NCBI RefSeq assembly: GCF_014863605.1
Contig: NZ_CP062252.1
Coordinates: 124,001-188,000 of the forward strand
From: Pseudomonas allokribbensis
GTDB lineage: Bacteria; Pseudomonadota; Gammaproteobacteria; Pseudomonadales; Pseudomonadaceae
Direction: 5' to 3'
DNA length: 64,000 nt
Below, piece after piece: positions 46,349-55,551 of this stretch. How positions within the stretch are numbered: the first letter of the stretch is position 1; every line of letters starts with the position of its first letter. Position numbers and translations under genes: made by a program. The notes beneath the pieces were generated by a model. That model worked only from the letters and a program-made list of their open reading frames with translations, ran no database searches and was not told the origin of the DNA.

Positions 46349-47796
46349 AGCGCTTTCAATCTCTGACGGTTGTTCTCAGTCTGTCGGCTCTGGCGGCGTG
46401 CACCGTCGGCCCGGACTTTCAGAAGCCCGAAGCCACGCAGATTGCCGACTGGGCAAGACCGTCCAGGTCCGCCCCCAGCCAGGCCGTCAGCGAACCCCTG
46501 AACGAGCGTTGGTGGGAGGTTTTTCACGACGCGCAACTCTCAGCCCTGACCCAGCGCGCCGTGAGCAGCAACCTCGACCTGCAACTGGCCAGCAGTCGCC
46601 TGCAACAGAGCCGAGCTGCTCGCCAAGTCGTCACCGCCGACCGCTATCCGACCACCGCTGCCACTGGCAGTTATGCTCGCAAACGCAACAGCGGCGAAGG
46701 CTTGAACGACCCATCCGGACACAACGGCGATTCCGCCTTCAATCTGTGGGATGCCGGTTTCTCCGCCTCCTGGGAACTGGACTTCTGGGGTCGTGTGCGC
46801 CGGGAGACCGAAGCCGCCGATGCCAACCTCGAAGTCGCGGAAAACGACCGTCGCGGCGTGCTGCTGGCGGTACTCGCGGACACCGCGCAGAACTACATTC
46901 AGTTGCGCGGCGTGCAGAACACCCGCGCCGTCACCGAGCAGAACCTCGATGTCGCGCGGCACAGCCTGAAACTCTCGCAACTGCGCCTCAACGACGGCGT
47001 GGCCACCGATCTAGACGTGGCCGAAGCGGCCGCGCAAGTGGCGGCCATCGAATCGCGGCTGCCGGCGCTGGAGCAACGTCAGGCGCAACTGATCAACGCC
47101 ATCAGCCTGTTGATGGGCGAACCACCGCAAGCCCTGAGTAAAGAGTTATCCACAGACGCGCCGGTGCCGCAGTCACCACCGCAAGTCGCCATCGGCCTGC
47201 CGTCGCAACTCGCCGAGCGCCGACCGGACATCCGCCAGGCCGAAGCCCGGTTGCATGCCGCCACCGCCAATATCGGCGTGGCCAAGGGGGATTTCTATCC
47301 GCGCATCACCCTGTCCGGCAATCTCGGCTCGCAGGCCATGCAACTCAGCGATTTCGGCTCCTGGGGCTCACGGGCCTTCGGCATCGGTCCGCAATTCAGC
47401 TTGCCGCTGTTCGACGGCGGCCGCTTGCGCGGCGTGCTGCAACTGCGCGAAGCCCAGCAGCAGGAAGCCGCCATCGGTTATCAACAGACCGTTCTGCGCG
47501 CCTGGCACGAAATCGACGACCAGTTGACCGCCTACAACGCCAGCCAGCGCCGCCGCGACAGCCTCGCCGAAGCCGTGCGCCAGAACCAGATCGCCCTGCG
47601 CACCGCACAACAGCAATACGTCGAAGGCGTGGTCGACTTCGTCAACGTCCTGACCGTGCAAGGCGCACTGCTCGCGACCCAGGAACAATGGGTGGAAAGC
47701 TCCACCGGTGTTTCACTGGCGATGGTCGGGTTGTACCGGGCGTTGGGCGGGGGATGGGAGTCGGTGTATCCGGTGGGGGAGATGGCGCAGCGTTGA
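46345..47796 (+). CDS. NodT-type outer-membrane efflux lipoprotein
   Basis: This 483-residue TolC-fold channel has a lipoprotein signal (lipobox LAAC, Cys19), CTVGPDFQKPE and two OEP repeats (SSNLDLQLASSRLQQSRAARQ in part, RRPDIRQAEARLHAATANIGVA in part). It completes a three-part pump with the two preceding genes. It might also serve the adaptor operon that begins 83 nt further on, which has no channel gene of its own. That link is only a guess from position. Confidence 0.9.
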   Translation: MKRFQSLTVVLSLSALAACTVGPDFQKPEATQIADWARPSRSAPSQAVSEPLNERWWEVFHDAQLSALTQRAVSSNLDLQLASSRLQQSRAARQVVTADRYPTTAATGSYARKRNSGEGLNDPSGHNGDSAFNLWDAGFSASWELDFWGRVRRETEAADANLEVAENDRRGVLLAVLADTAQNYIQLRGVQNTRAVTEQNLDVARHSLKLSQLRLNDGVATDLDVAEAAAQVAAIESRLPALEQRQAQLINAISLLMGEPPQALSKELSTDAPVPQSPPQVAIGLPSQLAERRPDIRQAEARLHAATANIGVAKGDFYPRITLSGNLGSQAMQLSDFGSWGSRAFGIGPQFSLPLFDGGRLRGVLQLREAQQQEAAIGYQQTVLRAWHEIDDQLTAYNASQRRRDSLAEAVRQNQIALRTAQQQYVEGVVDFVNVLTVQGALLATQEQWVESSTGVSLAMVGLYRALGGGWESVYPVGEMAQR

Positions 47797-47824
47797 TTCT
47801 CGCACTTGAATGATGGCCTTTCGC

Positions 47825-47852
47825 TTGACGCTAACCCCCGCTGTCGTAGACT
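47825..47852 (+). promoter_or_regulatory. Candidate sigma-70 promoter before the HlyD/M50 operon
   Basis: TTGACG, 16 nt, TAGACT, about 28 nt upstream of the first ATG. It suggests the HlyD/M50 operon is separate from the efflux operon. Confidence 0.45.
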
Positions 47853-47879
47853 CCGAGCATCCGTCAGGGAGTAACGGTT

Positions 47880-48659
47880 ATGCGGCGTTTTCGTGGTTGG
47901 GTTGTCGGATTGACCTTAGTAACGTGTGCAGTTCAGGCTCAAACGCCCGCGCCAGACGATCCGCTGCAGGATAGTGGCGGGGCGGCCAATGCGTCGGCCA
48001 GCAGCGAAGCACGGGGTGTTTTGCGGGCTCGGGATCAGGCGACGCTCGCCAGTGAGTTGTCCGGGCGGATTGTCGAGTTGCCGTTCAGCGAGGGCGAGTC
48101 GTTCAAGAAGGGCGATACCCTGGCGCGGTTCGACTGTTCGGCCTATCAGGCCCAGTTGAATGCCGCGCAAGCCGCCAGCCGTGGCGCCGGTGAAGAACTG
48201 GCGCACAACCGGCAACTGGCGGCGCTCAATTCCGTCGGGCGTTTCGAGGTGGCCCGGGCCGAGGCCAAGGTCAGCGAGACCCAGGCGCAATCTCAGGTTT
48301 ATCAAGTCCAGGTCAAACGCTGCAGCGTGGTGGCGCCATTCGACGGGCAAGTGGTCGAGCGCAAGGTGCAACGCTACGAAAGCGTGTCGGCCGGAGCTCC
48401 GCTGCTCGATGTGGTCGACAACCGCACGCTGGAAATCCATCTGCTGGTGCCCTCGCGCTGGATGGCCAGGCTAAAGCCCGGCCAGACGTTCAGCTTCGTC
48501 CCCGATGAGACCGGCCAGCCAATCGACGCCACGGTCAAACGCCTTGGCGCGCGGATCGATGAAGGCAGTCAGACCCTGTTGCTGGTCGCCACACTTCCCG
48601 AAGCCAAAGGCCTGCTCGCCGGCATGAGCGGCACCGCGCGTTTTCCGGAGCTTAAGTGA
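47880..48659 (+). CDS. Secreted HlyD/RND-type periplasmic adaptor
   Basis: This 259-residue protein has a signal peptide (WVVGLTLVTCAVQA), a split lipoyl domain (ARDQATLASELSGRIVELPF with FDGQVVERKVQRYESVSAG), a short coiled coil and a beta-barrel part. It is shorter than normal RND adaptors. GGGAG precedes the ATG. Its stop overlaps the next gene's GTG start, so it belongs to a three-gene unit with the GAF-like/HlyD and M50/HlyD proteins. I infer a periplasmic linker in the same export machine. Confidence 0.8.
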   Translation: MRRFRGWVVGLTLVTCAVQAQTPAPDDPLQDSGGAANASASSEARGVLRARDQATLASELSGRIVELPFSEGESFKKGDTLARFDCSAYQAQLNAAQAASRGAGEELAHNRQLAALNSVGRFEVARAEAKVSETQAQSQVYQVQVKRCSVVAPFDGQVVERKVQRYESVSAGAPLLDVVDNRTLEIHLLVPSRWMARLKPGQTFSFVPDETGQPIDATVKRLGARIDEGSQTLLLVATLPEAKGLLAGMSGTARFPELK

Positions 48660-49975
48660 ACGCCCCGGTGAGCGGAGCCGCCGAGCAGGTGTTCGCGCGG
48701 TTTCTCGATCTCGAACGGCAGACCCGCGCCGCCCGCGATGCGTCGCAACTGGCCTACAGCCTGGTCAATGACGGGCAGTCGCTGTTCGGTTATCGCCATG
48801 CGGCATTGCTGATCGCCGGCAAGGTACAGGCCGTGACCGGCGTCAGCGCGGTGGAGCCGAACGCGCCGTTCGTGGCGTTCGTCGAGCAGGCGGTGGCGCA
48901 GTTGTTCAAGCAGGATGTGTTGAAGGTTGCGCGGGTGATTGCGCCTGAGCTTGTGGGCGAATCGATCCAGGCCGACTGGCGCAGCCTGTCCGCCGCTCAG
49001 GTGTTCTGGCTGCCGTTGATCGACCGCGAGGGCGAGGTGTTCGGCGGTTTGTGGCTGGCCCGCGACGTGCCGTGGAACCCTTCCGAACAAGTGTTGCTGT
49101 CGCAACTGGGCGACACCTACAGCCACGCCTGGCTGGCGCTGCAACCGCGCAAGCCGTGGCGGCTGCGCTGGACCCGCAAACGCCAGGTGGCGCTGGTCGC
49201 GGTGTTGTTGCTTGGCTTGTTGATCCCGGTACGCCAGTCGGTGCTGGCCCCGGCCGAAGTGGTGCCACAGGGCGGTCGTGTGGTCGCGGCGCCGGTGGAC
49301 GGGGTGATCGCCGAGTTTCTGGTCAAACCCAATCAAACCGTGAAAAGCGGCGATCTGTTGCTGCGCTTCGAAAGCACCACCCTCAAGGCCCAGGCCGATG
49401 TCGCGGAACGCGCGCTCGGGGTGGCCGAAGCCGAATTGAAAGCCAACTCCCAACGTTCGTTCGCCGACGCCGAATCCAGTTCACGGGTGGATCTGCTGGC
49501 CGCCCGCGTCGAACAGAAACGCGCCGAACGTGACTACGCCCGCGAACTGCTCAACCGCAGCGAAGTGCGTGCCGAGCGCGACGGTATTGCGGTGTTCGCC
49601 GACGCCGAGCGCTGGACCGGCAAACCGGTGCAGACCGGCGAGCGCTTGATGGAAATCGCCGACCCGAACCAGGCCGAACTGCGCATCGAACTGGCGGTAG
49701 GCGACGCGATTTCGCTGGAGCCGGGCGCCGACATTGCGCTGTTCCTCGACAGCGATCCGCTGCAACGCCATGTCGCCAGACTTGAGCGTTCGGCTTATGA
49801 GGCGCAGCCCACCGCCGGCGGCCAACTGGCCTATCGGCTGGATGCGAATTTCACCGGCGCACCACCGCGTATCGGCCTGCGCGGCACGGCAAAGATATTC
49901 GGCGACCGCGCGCCGCTGGCGCTGTATCTGCTGCGCCGCCCGCTGGCCGGTCTACGCCAGAGCGTAGGCCTGTAA
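48656..49975 (+). CDS. GAF-like/HlyD fusion protein
   Basis: This 439-residue protein has about 170 N-terminal residues that look cytoplasmic and GAF-like (FLDLERQTRAARDASQLAYS, FGYRHAALLIAG, GEVFGGLWLARDVP, EQVLLSQLGDTYSHAW). Next come one TM helix (VALVAVLLLGLLIPV, about 183-200) and a HlyD-type periplasmic part (PVDGVIAEFLVKPNQTVKSG, coiled coil, barrel). A sensory-type domain on an adaptor is unusual and could couple export to a cytoplasmic signal or partner. It starts at GTG within the previous stop (GTGA) with GGAG at 5 nt. The next ATG follows its TAA directly. Confidence 0.78.
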   Translation: MNAPVSGAAEQVFARFLDLERQTRAARDASQLAYSLVNDGQSLFGYRHAALLIAGKVQAVTGVSAVEPNAPFVAFVEQAVAQLFKQDVLKVARVIAPELVGESIQADWRSLSAAQVFWLPLIDREGEVFGGLWLARDVPWNPSEQVLLSQLGDTYSHAWLALQPRKPWRLRWTRKRQVALVAVLLLGLLIPVRQSVLAPAEVVPQGGRVVAAPVDGVIAEFLVKPNQTVKSGDLLLRFESTTLKAQADVAERALGVAEAELKANSQRSFADAESSSRVDLLAARVEQKRAERDYARELLNRSEVRAERDGIAVFADAERWTGKPVQTGERLMEIADPNQAELRIELAVGDAISLEPGADIALFLDSDPLQRHVARLERSAYEAQPTAGGQLAYRLDANFTGAPPRIGLRGTAKIFGDRAPLALYLLRRPLAGLRQSVGL

Positions 49976-52072
49976 ATGAACCTGCCGAGCCTGCGTGCCG
50001 ACCTGCAACTGTCGCCCGCGGCGCCGGCACTGGACGGCTCGCCGCGCTGGACCCTGGCCGACCCGGTGCGCGGGCGCTATTTCAAACTCGGCACCGCGGC
50101 GATGCGCCTGTTGCGTCACTGGTCGCTGGGCGATCCCGAGCAAGTGCTGCGCGCCGCCAACCGCGAACCCGGCTTGCCGCTGGACGGCGTCGAGCTGGAG
50201 CAATTGCTGACGTTTCTGCGCGGGCATGACCTGATCAGCGCCCTCGACGATCAGCAACGCGCCAGTTACCAGCTCAAGGCCCTCGCGCAACGCCAGAGCC
50301 TGTGGAAAATCCTGCTGCATCAATACCTGTTTTTCCGCATTCCACTGTGGCGACCGGATGCGTTTCTCAATCGGGCGTGGCCGTGGCTGGAGCGCTTCGG
50401 GCCAAGGGTGCTGCGCTTCGGCTTGCCGGCGACGCTGGCGCTCGGGGTGTTTCTGGTCTCGCGGGACTGGCAGCGATTTGTCGGCACCTTTCCGCACCTG
50501 TTCAGCCTCGGCGGGGCGATTTCATTCGGTGTGGCGCTGTTCTTCGCCAAGCTCTGCCATGAGTTCGGCCACGCGTTCATGGCCAAGCGCGCCGGGTGTC
50601 GGGTGCAGAGCATGGGCGTGGCGTTCATGGTCTTGCTGCCGATGTTCTACACCGACGTCAGCGATGCCTGGCGGGTCAATGACCGACGTGCGCGGCTGCT
50701 GATCGGCGCTGGCGGGGTGATGGCGGAATTGCTGCTGGCGTGCATCGCGTTGCTGGTCTGGTCACTACTGCCCGACGGCCCGGCGCGCACGGCGGCGTTC
50801 ATGCTCGCCAGTGCAACCTGGATCACCACGCTGGTGGTCAATCTCAACCCGTTCATGCGCTTCGATGGCTACTTTCTGCTCAGCGATTTGTGGGAGGTCG
50901 ACAACCTTCAGGGCCGGGCCTTTGCCTTTTGCCGCTGGCGTCTGCGTGAATTCTTGTTCGGCTATGGCGCACCGGCGCCGGAGCCTTGGTCGCCGGCGAT
51001 GCAACGGCGTTTGCTGATCTGGGGGTATGGCTCATGGTTATGGCGTGCGGCGTTGTTTTTCGGGATCGCTCTGGCGGTCTATCACCTGTTCTTCAAGGTG
51101 TTGGGGATCTTCCTGATGCTGGTGGAACTGGTGTGGTTCATCTTTCTGCCGATCATGAGTGAGTGGCGCCAGTGGTGGAGCCGCCGCGAACAGGCTCATG
51201 GCCCCCGTGTGCTGCTCAGCAGCCTGGCGGTGCTGGGTCTGCTGCTGGTGCTGATCGTGCCGTGGCGCAGCGCGGTCGAACTGCCGACGATGCTTGAGGG
51301 CGGTCGAGCCAGTGCGTTGCACGCGCCGGTGGCGGCGCGGGTCAAAGCGGTGAAGGTCACGGACGGCCAGAAGATCGCTCAGGGCGACGTGCTGATCGAA
51401 CTGGAGTCACCGGATCTTGATTCGCGGCAGGCCATCGTCCGCCGGGAAATCCAGATTCAACAGTTGCTGATGCGCCGTCAGGCCGGTCGCAGCGAAACGG
51501 CTGCCGACGCCGGCATCGTCGAGCAACGCCTCGCCGAAGCCGTGGCGGAATACCGTGGCCTGTCTGCCCGCCGAGAACGCCTGCTGCTGCGTGCGCCCCA
51601 TGCCGGCACCGTGCGTGACTTGTTGCCGAACCTGACGCCGGGTCGCTGGCTGTCGAGCAAGGATGCGCTGGCGCGGGTGGTCGAGGACGGTTCACGCCTG
51701 CGTGGTTATGTCGCCGAAGCTGAACTGTGGCGGGTCAAACCGGGCGCAACCGGGCGCTTTATCGCCGATGATCCGATGCACCCGGCGATCACAGTGAAAC
51801 TCGATGAAATCGATACCAATGGCGTGGCCTATGTCGATCAGGAAGCGCTGACGTCCGATCACCACGGGCCGATTGCCGTGCGCCGCGATCAACAGCAACG
51901 GGCGGAACCGGTGCAGGCGCAATATGGCGCGCGATTGACTACGCTGGATCAGCCACCGACGCCGGTGCAACCGTTGCGCGGCGTGGTGGTGCTGCAGGGC
52001 AGCGGCGAGTCGGTGCTCGGCGTGGCCTGGCGTCGGTTGGCGGCGCTGGGGGTCAGGGAAAGCGGTTTCTAG
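49976..52072 (+). CDS. PqqD-like / M50 metalloprotease / HlyD fusion
   Basis: This 698-residue polytopic membrane protein starts with a winged-helix-like region resembling PqqD (residues about 20-105: PVRGRYFKLGTAAMRLLRHW, EQLLTFLRGHDLIS). A site-2-protease core follows, with zinc motif HEFGH (195-199) and the second motif NPFMRFDG (291-298), and several TM helices up to about 440. A periplasmic lipoyl/coiled-coil/barrel part (LHAPVAARVKAVKVTDGQ, LLRAPHAGTVRDLLPNL) ends the protein. Active-site residues look intact. Such fusions are annotated as putative peptide zinc metalloproteases. I infer substrate recognition, cleavage and hand-over to adaptors in one protein. The substrate is unproven. 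Confidence 0.82.
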   Translation: MNLPSLRADLQLSPAAPALDGSPRWTLADPVRGRYFKLGTAAMRLLRHWSLGDPEQVLRAANREPGLPLDGVELEQLLTFLRGHDLISALDDQQRASYQLKALAQRQSLWKILLHQYLFFRIPLWRPDAFLNRAWPWLERFGPRVLRFGLPATLALGVFLVSRDWQRFVGTFPHLFSLGGAISFGVALFFAKLCHEFGHAFMAKRAGCRVQSMGVAFMVLLPMFYTDVSDAWRVNDRRARLLIGAGGVMAELLLACIALLVWSLLPDGPARTAAFMLASATWITTLVVNLNPFMRFDGYFLLSDLWEVDNLQGRAFAFCRWRLREFLFGYGAPAPEPWSPAMQRRLLIWGYGSWLWRAALFFGIALAVYHLFFKVLGIFLMLVELVWFIFLPIMSEWRQWWSRREQAHGPRVLLSSLAVLGLLLVLIVPWRSAVELPTMLEGGRASALHAPVAARVKAVKVTDGQKIAQGDVLIELESPDLDSRQAIVRREIQIQQLLMRRQAGRSETAADAGIVEQRLAEAVAEYRGLSARRERLLLRAPHAGTVRDLLPNLTPGRWLSSKDALARVVEDGSRLRGYVAEAELWRVKPGATGRFIADDPMHPAITVKLDEIDTNGVAYVDQEALTSDHHGPIAVRRDQQQRAEPVQAQYGARLTTLDQPPTPVQPLRGVVVLQGSGESVLGVAWRRLAALGVRESGF

Positions 52073-52083
52073 GGAGCGTGAAC

Positions 52084-52581
52084 ATGGCGGACAACGCAGC
52101 AGTGTCGGCAGACGGATTGGTGGTGCGGCCTTCACGAGCCACCGACGGACCGTTTTTGCAAAGCCTCTATCAGTCGGCGCGCCCGGATCTGCAATGGATC
52201 GACGGCGAGCAGGAAGTGGTGCAGCACGTGGTCGCGCAGCAATTTCAGGTGCAGGAGCAGGGTGTGGGTGAAAACCATCCCAATGCCATGCACTACGTCG
52301 TGGAAAAGCTCGGCACGGCTATCGGCGCGTTGAGCACTGACTTCGGCCCCAACGAAATCCGCGTGTTGTACATCGCCTTCATCCCCCAGGCCCGGGGCAA
52401 GGGTTATGGCCGCGCGGTGTTGCAAGGCGTGCAAAAGGCCGCGCAGCAAGTTCGCTGCCCGGTGACGACGGTGGTCTGGGCCAACAATCCTCATGCGCGC
52501 CAGCATTACCTGGCGCTGGGGTTCGCGGTGGAAGAACGCAATCCGGCAGCGGAGCGGTTGGTGTGGTATCCACAGGGTTGA
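52084..52581 (+). CDS. GNAT-family acetyltransferase
   Basis: This 165-residue acetyltransferase has the acetyl-CoA loop PQARGKGYGRAVLQGVQ and the end motif NPHARQHYLALGFAVEER. It would acetylate an amine on a small molecule or protein. The substrate is unknown. It follows the M50 gene after 11 nt in the same direction, so it probably belongs to that operon. GGGAG precedes the ATG. Its stop lies 1 nt from the stop of the convergent lipase gene, a very tight junction with the type VI island. Confidence 0.85.
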   Translation: MADNAAVSADGLVVRPSRATDGPFLQSLYQSARPDLQWIDGEQEVVQHVVAQQFQVQEQGVGENHPNAMHYVVEKLGTAIGALSTDFGPNEIRVLYIAFIPQARGKGYGRAVLQGVQKAAQQVRCPVTTVVWANNPHARQHYLALGFAVEERNPAAERLVWYPQG

Positions 52582-52582
52582 G

Positions 52583-54766
52583 TCAGATGACCGAGTCGAT
52601 ATCAAAGGTGTGCGGCGCGCCGATCTTGTGGCCGTAGAGCGTCGCCAGCAGCGGATCCTCTTCGGCGGCGTCCGGCGCCATGGCCAGTTGATGTGCGACG
52701 AGATTCTCCGGGTGGGCCTTCCAGCGCGGCAGGCTTTCGGCGAGTCGTTCCGGTTGTTCTGCCAGTCGCCCGTAAACGTCCTGGGCGACGACACGTTGAT
52801 GCCGGAATATTTCCAGACGTTTGCGGGTGGCCTCCACTTTATCGACCTCTCGACTCAAGGCTTCGATAGCTTTTTCACTCGCGCGGACGTAGGCGTCCGG
52901 ACGGCTCGACAAATCATTTCGCTTGTCCCGTAGTTGTAAAGTGATGCGTTGCAGCGCTTTCTCGACCAAGACGTATTCCTGATCGGTGACCAGTGAGCGC
53001 CCTGCCTCCAGCGCCTCCTGCCAACGGCGCAACGCCGCCCAGCACGCCGGAATGTACGCCCCGGTCATCGAGTGGTGCCCGGCGTCGAAGATCTGTTTGA
53101 GCAACGTCGGCCGATCCGGCAGACCGTGCCGCTGTCGAATCGCTACATCGCATGCGGCGTGCTGGGTGATGGTGTCGCAACCTGGTTTCCACAGGATCGA
53201 TGACACTTGCCCACGCCCGAACTCGACCGGCATGGCGTGCCGCAGGCTGCCGTGATGGTCGTAGGCTTCTCCGGTCCAATTGGTGATACCGGCGACGAAC
53301 ACCGACAGACCCACCGGTACATTGACGAACGTCAGCGCCGCCCCGGTGCCGTAGATGTCGGCCTTGGTGTTCATCCAGCTGCCGGGCACGCTGGGCACCG
53401 GATCGTTGTGATTGACCATGCGGTGATGCACGAGATCGGCTGCGGCCTTCACGAAATCCGCGTCGCCGGCGCGGGGAGCGCCGTAGGTGTAGAGCTGGAT
53501 GTTGTAGCCCTCGGGCCGGCGCCGAAGCATTTCGGACAGCAGCAATGTGATAGCGCCGCCGAGGCTGTGGCCGCAGATCAGGAGGTTCTGGCCGGTGTAG
53601 AACTTTTCGAGGTAACTGACGGCGAAAGTCGCGGCTTTCCTGGCAGCTTCATAGAAACCCCGATGTACCTTGCCTTCACCTTCGGCAAATGGGACTTGCA
53701 AGGCATCGGCATCACGTAATCCATCGGCGATTATCTCGGCGGTGCCGCGAACGGCGATCAGGATCAGTTCGTCGTTGTGAGTGATGAAGGCTTGGGTGTC
53801 GGTACTGTCTTTATTACCGATGTCGTCGAGGAAGTGGACGCTGGCCGGGTGTTCCGGATCCCGTTCAGGGCTGTGCCTGTTAACTGCATAGAGGTTCGGG
53901 TCAAACGGAATGATCTCTAGCCTTCTTGAGTACGGAACATCCTCGTATAGCGGGTAATAGGCTTTGGTCTGAGCGTTGTCGACTTTCCACAGTTCCTCTC
54001 CCTTGGCCAGTGCATCGCCGAACCAGTTGCCGAGGCTGGGTTGCAGCGGAAATTTAACAGATCTGGTTTCGGCGGAAGGGACTTTGGGGTTCTGGCCGAA
54101 AGGGCAGTAACTCAGGGTTGCCATCAATGCGAGCTGGTACAGGTTGAGTGCACAGAATGCCGGAACTGTGGATAACATCGGCCGCAACGCGCGTAGCGGG
54201 CGCACTTCAAGAACGGTGTGACGTTGCGGCATCAGCGCTACGCCAAGTTTTCCGTGTTCGCGCATAATTGCAGCGCACCCGGAATCGAGGGGGTAATCGC
54301 GATAAACCTCGGGTGGCAGGTGCGAGGCATGCCTGACAAGATGACGGACTTCGACTTGAAAGTAATCCCCACCGTCTGCGATTTCCGGGCGTTCGCGTCT
54401 GCGGGTGGCATTTTGGTTCAGGTAGCGGGTTGCCTCGGCTCGGACCTGAAGTTCGGTGATTTTCAGGGGGTAATGTGGCCTGCCTTGCAAATATGAGTAG
54501 AGCTTTTCCTTTCCTTCGTACGCTTGATCAAACAGCAGCGAAATTGGCCCCGCAAAGTGGTTGTCTACTCTGCCCTTGCCCGCAGCGTCCAAGCGGCCCG
54601 TGTATTTATGGCCTTCCGAGTCGGTGACGATATAAGCCAACCCGGCGTAGGGCTCACCCGAGCAGAACTCGTCGATGAGTTGGAAACTTGTCCATTTGCC
54701 ACCCTCGGGACATTTCAGCATGCGGCTACTCAACGGAGATTGCAGATCCTTGTCCAGTACTGTCAT
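52583..54766 (-). CDS. Type VI secretion lipase effector, class 3 lipase fold
   Basis: This 727-residue protein has an N-terminal domain of about 100 residues (FCSGEPYAGLAYIVTDSEG, GRLDAAGKGRVDN) of a sort found on type VI effectors. An alpha/beta hydrolase domain follows (about 320-510) with the nucleophile elbow GHSLGG (Ser401) and the lipase-3 acid motif NDPVPSVP (Asp455). Candidate catalytic histidines lie in AYDHHGSLRH. A long charged helical tail ends it. It resembles TseL-type (Tle2) phospholipases in fold. It should attack membrane lipids of rival cells after delivery by the VgrG encoded in the same operon. The start at 54766 overlaps the immunity stop. Confidence 0.82.
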   Translation of the reverse strand: MTVLDKDLQSPLSSRMLKCPEGGKWTSFQLIDEFCSGEPYAGLAYIVTDSEGHKYTGRLDAAGKGRVDNHFAGPISLLFDQAYEGKEKLYSYLQGRPHYPLKITELQVRAEATRYLNQNATRRRERPEIADGGDYFQVEVRHLVRHASHLPPEVYRDYPLDSGCAAIMREHGKLGVALMPQRHTVLEVRPLRALRPMLSTVPAFCALNLYQLALMATLSYCPFGQNPKVPSAETRSVKFPLQPSLGNWFGDALAKGEELWKVDNAQTKAYYPLYEDVPYSRRLEIIPFDPNLYAVNRHSPERDPEHPASVHFLDDIGNKDSTDTQAFITHNDELILIAVRGTAEIIADGLRDADALQVPFAEGEGKVHRGFYEAARKAATFAVSYLEKFYTGQNLLICGHSLGGAITLLLSEMLRRRPEGYNIQLYTYGAPRAGDADFVKAAADLVHHRMVNHNDPVPSVPGSWMNTKADIYGTGAALTFVNVPVGLSVFVAGITNWTGEAYDHHGSLRHAMPVEFGRGQVSSILWKPGCDTITQHAACDVAIRQRHGLPDRPTLLKQIFDAGHHSMTGAYIPACWAALRRWQEALEAGRSLVTDQEYVLVEKALQRITLQLRDKRNDLSSRPDAYVRASEKAIEALSREVDKVEATRKRLEIFRHQRVVAQDVYGRLAEQPERLAESLPRWKAHPENLVAHQLAMAPDAAEEDPLLATLYGHKIGAPHTFDIDSVI

Positions 54767-55551
54767 GGCGAAACCTTCTTTTCCGTACATCCGGGATATA
54801 TGGTGCATTGCTGCCCGTCCGGCATTTGAAAGCCGCTGAAATCCGTGTAGTTGCCGTAACAAAAAGCGTACTGATCCTCAAAATTGTCGCCCATACAGCG
54901 TTTCCAGCCGTTGGGGACCTTGACCCAGGTGTCCTTGATGGCCGGCCGCTCTTCCGCTGCCAAGGTGATCTTCATCCTCACTGTTTTGCCCGGCAGTTGA
55001 TCAGGGCTAAAAGCCCCGAACGTCTTGCCGTAGGCGCGTGCTCCCTGGGCATCGACTGTTCTGCAATCAAGGATCTTTCTGAGAATTCGCGGTTTACCCG
55101 AGGTGCGAAACCACCACTCACACTGACCATGGAAAGTGCTTTCACCAGCTTCGTTGAATACACCTTTGAACTGCTCCTCCAGATCATCACGGATGAAAAC
55201 CATGGCTTCGTCACGACTGAAGTCGCTCCAGTCTTTGCCGTATGCCGAGTTGATCTCCAATACGATTCGCCTCACGACCAACGGGCACCCTTTAACCGTC
55301 TTGCGAATCGTGATTTCGGCATCCGGCTTGTAGTCCGTGCGCCACTTGCTGTTGAACACCGGGGCAAGGTTGTCGCGTCTGTCGAGGGTGCAGGTCTGGC
55401 CTTTCTCGGGTACGTAGTAAACCGCCGCGACGTAGGCAAATCCCGGCGGTAGATCGGCTGTAAATTTGAAAGTGTTTGGCGGTTCGGTCTTGCAGCCTCC
55501 CAGTGCCGCGAAACAGCCGATCAGACCGAGGCTTTTGAGCTGAATCTTCAT
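54763..55551 (-). CDS. Lipoprotein, likely immunity protein for the lipase
   Basis: This 262-residue lipoprotein has a signal with lipobox LGGC (Cys20) and a globular part with several cysteines (GQTCTLDR, FHGQCEWWF, KRCMGDNFEDQYAFCYGNY). I recognise no named domain. Placement directly between the DUF4123 adaptor and the lipase, with ATGA overlaps at both ends, and periplasmic location fit an immunity protein that blocks the lipase in the periplasm. Base composition is visibly less GC-rich than in flanking core genes, as is common for variable toxin/immunity genes. Confidence 0.72.
   Translation of the reverse strand: MKIQLKSLGLIGCFAALGGCKTEPPNTFKFTADLPPGFAYVAAVYYVPEKGQTCTLDRRDNLAPVFNSKWRTDYKPDAEITIRKTVKGCPLVVRRIVLEINSAYGKDWSDFSRDEAMVFIRDDLEEQFKGVFNEAGESTFHGQCEWWFRTSGKPRILRKILDCRTVDAQGARAYGKTFGAFSPDQLPGKTVRMKITLAAEERPAIKDTWVKVPNGWKRCMGDNFEDQYAFCYGNYTDFSGFQMPDGQQCTIYPGCTEKKVSP

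Noticed and set aside
43724..47796. MFS pump operon as part of the HlyD/M50 export system
   Set aside because: It is complete in itself as an EmrAB-NodT pump, and a promoter-like sequence separates the two units; only sharing of the outer-membrane channel remains possible.
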